The notes under the pieces were generated by a model, which was not told where the DNA came from, did no database searches, and worked only from the letters and a program-made list of their open reading frames with translations. The position numbers and the translations under genes were made by a program. A DNA stretch of 64,000 nucleotides, taken from the NCBI GenBank assembly GCA_947561395.2, contig OX387184.1, forward strand, positions 4,216,001 through 4,280,000, in the 5' to 3' direction. This DNA comes from Buxus sempervirens. Taxonomy: Eukaryota; Streptophyta; Magnoliopsida; Buxales; Buxaceae. This document shows, piece by piece, positions 57,937 through 64,000 of this stretch; within the stretch, counting starts at the first letter, position 1, and each line of letters opens with the position of its first letter.

Positions 57937-60600
57937 CTTGGTGACATTAAATGATACACATGGTAGTAGTGTTCATAAACAGGTAAAAGATGCACTCACG
58001 AGTCACGACAAGCATAATATGAGTACTCATATGTTTAATTATACGAGATGTATATGATTATAAATGTACATGCGGTAGATGAAGCATATTTTATATGTAG
58101 CTTTAGGTAAGTGGTACTCGTAATGAAGGAGAAAGGGATTGATGGAATGGTACATTTCATCTATATACAAAGAACAAACCGGTGCTCGTCAGCCATTGAT
58201 TGCAACTTGGTGTGTAGTGAAGTGGAAGTTGGAACCTAACGTGACTACCCAAAAAAAGTTGGAACCTAACGTCACTTTTTAGACTATTAAAACATTAATT
58301 GTTTTACTTCATCTCCACTGTAAGGAGGAAAAATAAAAATTAAAAGAAGGTGACGTAAAAGGATTGGCATCTCTCCACCTGTAAAAAGTATTTTTGTTTG
58401 GAAAAAGAACAAGTGACGAGGAAAAGCAAAATCACTCGGTTCATTGGCAAGGAATATGACTTTCGTTATAGCTAGCTAGTGATCTATTTATTCCATTCTG
58501 GGGTTCTGGGTTTCGCTTCTACTTCCTGAAGTTGCTTCAATTAGATCAGAAGTACAGTTTTACTTACTGTCATGAGCCGGCCCATTGTACATGAGTCGGT
58601 CTCTTTCCATTCGTGGGGACTCGACCCTTTTGACAGTGGGTGCAACTGAAAATATCTTGTGATGAGAGGAATTGATGAACCGAAAAGACGGCAATTACAA
58701 GGGAAAGAGAGGCACCGGTGGTGGTGAAACTGATCGGCCTTAAGATCAGGTTCAGCCTTTTTGCCAAATAAAACAAACACAGCTCCTATCCTTCTATGAA
58801 AGCATGTGACACTCTTTACCCCTTGTAGCACACAAGCAAACCCAGATGGAGACCTTGCCAAAGCTGAAATGGACTTTGTCCGACCCCACAAACCGACCAT
58901 CGATCGGACCACCCACTTTACTGTTTTATGCATGACTTCTTTTCCCTTCTCTCCCCCACTCCCTCTCCCTTCATTTCTGCTTGAATTGAAACAGCTTGTT
59001 TGTGCCGTACAATACCTATACAGGAAAAGATTCTCGTATTGTTTGATTAAAGCACTGATAGGAAAAGGGAAAAGCAATCTATCATATGGAGATAAATGAA
59101 ATAAGCCGCCTCAGGCGATTAAAAGATAAAACTCGTAAAAGGGAGAAGACTCATGCTGTGTTTGGCATTGCTTTTGCTTTTTTGCTTCTTAAAACAATAA
59201 ATATGTTTAGACAGTGAATGCTTTTGCTTTTTACGATGAAGAAAAAACAATATAATTGTTTTTCTTGAAAAACAAAATTTTATTGCTTCTCAATTTTTTC
59301 TAGGCAACTAAGAAAACTTAAGAAGAGAGAGAGAGAGAGAACAGAGCTTGTGGGTGGTTTGATGGAACTGATTTGTAGTTTTCCCGGAGGACGTAATGGA
59401 TGACATATAGTAAGCAACACAACTTGTACAACATCTGTAAGCAACAAGAAGAGACAACATGCTGAAAAGAAGTATCATTCTATTAGCACCAAAGCAACAT
59501 TGCCACGTTTAACAAAGTTTTATGTATTGCGATTGCACTTGGGTGAGTGTCCATGGATACGCATTTGTGTTGTAATGGCAATGTGTTTTGCTTTAATTTC
59601 TTCCATTAGCGGCAAAAGTCTTGGGAGTAGGCTTGAAAATTGAGTTTGAGCTACTCCTATGACCAAAAATTTTTTTTTCTCTTTTTATTTTTGGACTTCA
59701 CTTTATTAAGGATTTGGGAGTGAAACTGCCTTTTGATCTTTGGCCAAATTAGGTTTTAGTGATACTTTCTAAAGAAGAATTAAAATTAAGTGACACTTCC
59801 TGAAATTTTTAAACACTAGTCATACATTTAAAAAAATATATTTTATTATTACAATTTTCATCACCATACTTCCACCCAACTAAGGAAATTTTCCTTGCTG
59901 AAGTAATTGTTCTTGACGTTTACAATTACTTTATTTATAGGCAAGGAACAATATCTCCCTGGACATGGAGTTTCGTTTGCTTTTTTCTTATGTTGTCATC
60001 ACATTAACATTACTCGATCCTTTCTAGGTGACTGTGATCCAACTTAATTTGGTAAAAAGCCTGATCAATCTTCCATTGATAGGTAAAATTTGAGTCTTAG
60101 CAGTTGGCCTCCAACTTGGTAAAACTATTTTAAGTGGAGCCGAGGGATCTCTCCTTTATGTTTGACATCCTCCGCAGTATTTTAAAAGAAATACTATCAC
60201 ATGGAGCAGTTAACGGTTAAAAGTTTTTCTTCTTAATTATAATTGTTTTTGAAAAGGCTCTCACCATCAAATGCTTCATGTGGTAGCATTTATCTCAATC
60301 ATGCATAATTATTTTTGAAAAGTGATCCTGTAATTTAATAAGAAATAAATTTTTTGATGGAATGTTTTTTTTTAAATATGGCTCAGAAGTGGACTTTTTT
60401 TTCATAATTTCCCTTACTTTTGATTGGGGGGAATTGTGCGGCAATCAGTAACTTGTAAGGAAGAGCAATCATTCTAACAATCTTTAAAGGATTTGGAATT
60501 GAGATCCATAAGCAATTAACCACTATCAATCATGCATCATGTATGTGCCTTGGAGCATAAGGGGAAACGTGCTACAAATCAAGCAACTCTGTTCGACCTT
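57937..60600. other. Intergenic, no gene confirmed
   Basis: The longest frame (58541-59077, minus, 178 codons) has no recognisable domain and an overlapping frame on the other strand is similarly open, so I do not call it. At 59158-59300 is a partial copy of the left end of hAT element B (28933). A degenerate palindromic motif lies near 60260. (GA)n is at 59323-59340. Confidence 0.45.
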
Positions 60601-60619
60601 TTTATTCGTTAAGTTTGTA

Positions 60620-60783
60620 CAGTCCTACAGGGAAAGTAATCAAGTGGCGGACGCACTGGCGAACCACGGTTGTATCATCCTCCTTCCTTATGGATGATTC
60701 TTGTAGGAGATGTTTTGATCGTGTTGTTTCTGGTTTAAGGTAAGTCGGATTTTCCCATTAAGAACAAAAAAAAAAAAAAAAAA
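60620..60783 (+). mobile_element. LINE 3' end: RNase H remnant and poly-A tail
   Basis: The plus strand reads YRESNQVADALANHGC (60625-60672), the C-terminal motif of the RNase H domain in plant L1-type LINEs. About 100 bases on is a poly-A tail of 19 (60765-60783). The element is strongly 5'-truncated; its 5' boundary is not clear. Confidence 0.75.
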
Positions 60784-62200
60784 GCATGAATGTGCCACTT
60801 TACTACTTTAACATCACAGCAAGGCCATCCACCCACCCCCACTTGTCTATCCTCATTTTAGGGCTTTGAGACGTGTCTAAAAAGTTACGGTGGTTCTCTT
60901 CATGTACGTCGAATGGGAGAAAATGTCTGGAAAAAAAAGAAATGAAAGGGCAGGAATACGAAAGAAAGGCAGGCGGCAGTGACTCTTCCATTGCTGTGAA
61001 AGACAAGAGTTGAAGAGACGTTTGTTGTGATGAGAACCCTCCCACAGACTTGATATTTTACGTGCAACTTGCCTGACTTGGTCACCAAGGAAACCGTGTA
61101 TGACTTGAACAGTTGAACCCTAAACCCCACGTGGTTGATAAAAGCTCCTTGTAAAAAGAATACCAATTTTTCGTGCCACGTGTATTGTGAATGGCATATC
61201 TGTAAATTTGTAAACAATCCTGTGAAAAACTGCAAATGAGATTGTAGATAAACATCTCACATGATGTGAATTGAATACATACCTCCTTTTCTAATACTTA
61301 ATTGGAATAAAATTCATTTTTGTTTGTTTGATTGTTTGGAGGCTTTGTTTTTTTCTAGACTACTAGCTTTTCTCTGAATAATTCAGATTGTGCACGAAAA
61401 TGACATCCGGGAATTGTAATTTCATGGTAAAAAAGAACCAGAACACTTGATTAGACCGAATTCAGGCCGATACATTCCCCATTACAGTCGAAGTGTCATA
61501 GCAAAACTTACAAACTTTATAAAATAAGCCACCACTAGAGACAAACCATAGGCAGGAATTCACAAAAAAAAAAATTGCATCTCTGCTGCTTTACAAAGAC
61601 TGGATTCTTGCTTTTTTATGAGCACTACAAGCTGTACAAGCGGATCCACGTTTTTTGCTAGAATTTGACTGCTTTAGACTTCAACAACCCAGAAGCTTCC
61701 CATGATTTCCCAAGTTCTGGATAATCAACCCTTTAATTTCTTAAATAAAACATGCAAGACAGTTATTCTTGTTATCCATGAGGAATAAGGTGAATTACTC
61801 TTGGCAAAACTAACTTTCGATCGACAACAACAACAGAACCTATGAAACATGGGCTGCTTTTAGTTTTAGCCAGGTGGCCTCTCCCTTTACAGATTCTTGT
61901 TTTTATTAATAGTTGATAGGGCTTGACCATAGTGACAATGGAATGGGCTCTATATAAGTAAAAGTTAAGGTCGTCCAATTTTGTCAGTCCAGTATCCAAT
62001 AGTGATGGGCCTGCCCTTCGAACTTAACAGCCCCTATTTGGGCCTCTTGATTACCAGAGTTGAATCTTGCCTTGCTAACAATAATGAGCCACCTGCCAAT
62101 GCACCAGACTGTTCTAACGACTTGACTGCTAGCTTTGATGGAGAGCCTTGTATTCGTCGAAAGAATAACCACTAATATTTCGTTGGACCGACTTGAGGAA
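60784..62200. other. Intergenic, no gene recognised
   Basis: Mixed composition, more complex than the other spacers near 61430-62100, which might hold a non-coding transcript or UTR. No frame with a recognisable domain was found on either strand. Confidence 0.4.
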
Positions 62201-62209
62201 GCCCAGAAA

Positions 62210-62313
62210 GGATTCACTTCACCTGCTAGGCATCCAGCAGCCAATGGGAATCCAAAAGTAAGGGCCACATCACCCCCATTGGCTGCTGGATGCCCAGCAG
62301 GTGATGTGAGTCC
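62210..62313. mobile_element. Very short Mutator-like MITE, almost all inverted repeat
   Basis: The 104-bp unit has 39-bp arms (62210-62248 and 62275-62313) with only three mismatches, beginning GGATTCACTTCACCTGCTAG and its counterpart GGACTCACATCACCTGCTGG. The loop is 26 bases. An exact 9-bp duplication GCCCAGAAA flanks it (62201-62209 and 62314-62322), as for Mutator-type insertions. Transcribed, it would give a near-perfect miRNA-precursor-like hairpin. Confidence 0.88.
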
Positions 62314-62479
62314 GCCCAGAAAATGCACCCACAGAAGCAATTTGGAGAAACAAAAAGTAATTCTATGTTTGGTTGAAGGAGATTCTCTTGTTGGATTGAT
62401 GATGGAAACAAGGACCAGAACCAAACGCAAAGGAGATTCGGTAAAGATTTGGTTGTCCTTACAGAAATCTTAGCAAACA

Positions 62480-62878
62480 AGGGGATGCGAATATCCGCAT
62501 ATGACTATTTAAAAACATAAATTTATTCATCCGTACCAGTGATAATGTACAAGGACGACATGGGCTTCCTGACCACATACAGAGCATTACAACTATATAC
62601 AGCTCAAAAGAGGCCACCGACCATACAGAACTCAAACTCACAAACACAGTCCAAAAACAAAATCTTTGGACTCTCATGCAATAACAGCACAAACCACTAA
62701 AACATGCTTCAGCTAGGTTGCAGATGAAAAAGGGGGAAAAAAAGCGAAAAGGAAGAAAAGTTTAAACAAGTTTCAACGGAGAAACAACAAGCCTTTTTCT
62801 TACCAAAATAGCCTAGCCTTTATAGGCTTCTTCAGTGGGATAAAGAAAAGGTTAAGATTACAGACACCAGTAAACTGC
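62480..62878 (-). other. 3' UTR of the MAPK gene (inferred)
   Basis: An AATAAA signal on the minus strand lies at 62522-62527, about 350 nt after the MAPK stop. The sequence is non-coding with moderate GC, as expected for a plant 3' UTR. Confidence 0.55.
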
Positions 62879-63562
62879 CTATGCATTTGTTGAAGCAGCT
62901 TCAGGATGATAGTGAAGCATTTCCTTCCACATCATCTCCCTAATCATCTCTTCCCCTAAATCCTCATCAATGTCGAGGTCAATTGGAACCTGAGCAGGAG
63001 GGTTGCAGTTGGGGTCATACAGAGGAGACATGTAAGGATGCTGAAGTGCTTCAGTTACACTGATTCTCTTGGATGGATCAAAGATGAGCATCTTCCGCAA
63101 CAGGTCGATAGCCAAAGGAGGTGCATTCGGATATAGACGGGAAAATGGGGTCCCTGGGGAATACGTCAGTGTTTTGATGTACTTTCTGGCTTTTGCATTG
63201 TCAATGAACTCAAGATCAGCCTCACTTTGACTGCCAAGAACATTGATAATCAGTTTAAGCTGGTTGAGACACTCGGTACCAGGAAAGATAGGCTTCCGGC
63301 CAAGAAGTTCAGCAAAGATGCAGCCGACAGACCAAACATCAATCGAGGTCCCATAATTGTCACAGCAGAGAAGCAATTCTGGAGCCCGGTACCAGCGAGT
63401 GACAACATACTCTGTCATAAATTGGCCCTTGCTATTGCTGGTGCGTGCCAGTCCAAAATCACAGATCTTAAGGTCACAATTTGCATTGACGAGAAGATTC
63501 CCAGGCTTCAAGTCTCTGTGAAGGATATTTGCAGAGTGAAGATACTTCAGGCCTCGAAGCAA
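62879..63562 (-). CDS. MPK7: Group C MAP kinase (MPK1/2/7/14 type), last exon only
   Basis: The terminal exon encodes 227 residues from [20 protein letters not shown] to the stop. It starts at an acceptor (CCAAGCAG) at 63563-63564; its first codon is TTG (Leu), not a start. Visible motifs: catalytic loop [17 protein letters not shown] activation motif in [35 protein letters not shown] and a C-terminal extension [46 protein letters not shown] and [17 protein letters not shown] are diagnostic of group C MAPKs, close to Arabidopsis MPK7/MPK1. MAPKs are phosphorylated on the TEY motif by MKKs; group C members act downstream of MKK3 in stress and ABA signalling. The first exon is beyond 64000, so the intron exceeds 430 bp. 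Confidence 0.93.
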   Translation of the reverse strand: MLRGLKYLHSANILHRDLKPGNLLVNANCDLKICDFGLARTSNSKGQFMTEYVVTRWYRAPELLLCCDNYGTSIDVWSVGCIFAELLGRKPIFPGTECLNQLKLIINVLGSQSEADLEFIDNAKARKYIKTLTYSPGTPFSRLYPNAPPLAIDLLRKMLIFDPSKRISVTEALQHPYMSPLYDPNCNPPAQVPIDLDIDEDLGEEMIREMMWKEMLHYHPEAASTNA

Positions 63563-64000
63563 CTGCTTGGAAAAATGTGGATTAGTTCAAAAGCAAACTC
63601 AAGTTTAAAAAAAACAAGCAGACAGTAAGCTAACGTGTCCTTTATGCTTTTTATAGCATCTAAAATTTCTATTTCAAAACCACTGATAAACTGCTCACTT
63701 AACACCATAATGCTTTAATGACCATTGAAGAAAGATTCACAGAATCTATAAAAGGAAAAAAGGGCAAAAAAGAAGTAAAATACTGTTGCATGATAGAGTT
63801 TTCTCATACCGTGAAAGAAAGAATGAACTTAAGATGCAAACTGGAGTGCCAAAAAACAGAATTGTACAGTAAATCATGCTAAATCAGTAAACCTCGCATC
63901 TTCATGTCAGTGTGCTACTGATGCATACACCAATACGCTAAAGAAGATCTTATAGACAAGGTTAACTGTAGCTTACTCTGGCATGAGTCCAAGTGAAAGA
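63563..64000 (-). other. Intron of the MAPK gene, running off the window
   Basis: AT-rich sequence without coding frames between the last exon's acceptor and the window edge. Group C MAPK genes commonly have a single intron at this position. Confidence 0.7.

Noticed and set aside
58541-59077. 178-codon frame on the minus strand
   Set aside because: No recognisable domain, low-complexity-free but unlike any family I know. An open frame of 97 codons overlaps on the other strand and the region has no splice or promoter context. Kept as intergenic.
61984-62430. 148-codon minus-strand frame
   Set aside because: It runs through both arms of the 104-bp inverted-repeat MITE, and other frames of the same region are also open. 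Not a gene.
1-64000. tRNA, rRNA and CRISPR features
   Set aside because: None found. Matches to tRNA-like boxes are limited to the SINE-like repeat near 370-585 and the primer-binding-site motif near 10323.

Overview
The window is nuclear DNA from a flowering plant, probably a woody dicot; the species cannot be named from the sequence. Supporting signs are small exons separated by long AT-rich introns, GT-AG splice sites, plant-specific families (an S1-group bZIP with a sucrose-control uORF, a DYW-class PPR protein, a group C MAP kinase) and a dense load of plant hAT, PIF/Harbinger, Mutator-like, Helitron, LINE and LTR sequences.

Genes in order: a DnaJ co-chaperone with a DnaJ-X C-terminus (+, 9 coding exons, 1508-9572); the ribosome-biogenesis WD40 protein PWP1 (-, 16 coding exons, 10889-23218), which has two GC-AG introns and a LINE in one intron; an intronless PPR-E/DYW editing factor (+, 33271-35058); a UBE3D-like HECT-type E3 ligase (-, 5 exons, 35109-40959) that converges on the PPR gene with 50 bp between stop codons; an S1 bZIP transcription factor (-, 51401-51862) with an approximately 850-nt leader carrying several uORFs; and the last exon of a group C MAPK of MPK1/2/7/14 type (-, 62879-63562), whose first exon lies beyond the window.

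Between the genes, about 24.7-31.2 kb is a transposon nest. An outer element carries a decayed PPR gene piece. It was hit by a two-part hAT composite (8-bp target duplication GTTTGGGT), whose first half was hit by a 2.6 kb Helitron with complete-looking ends. At 42.8-47.3 kb sits a nearly full-length PIF/Harbinger element with both genes (Myb-like ORF1 and DDE transposase), apparently dead. Two Mutator-like MITEs with exact 9-bp target duplications (49129-49394 and 62210-62313), two mini-Helitron loci, a hAT MITE (47526-48034) and a probable solo LTR (55648-57936) fill much of the rest.

The most striking observation is in the bZIP leader. The conserved sucrose-control arrest peptide has its 18-codon C-terminal arrest segment duplicated in tandem. 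Seventeen of the eighteen residues are identical between copies while six codons differ synonymously, so both copies look old and selectively maintained. The normal family peptide is about 41-42 residues with one copy; here it is 59 residues.
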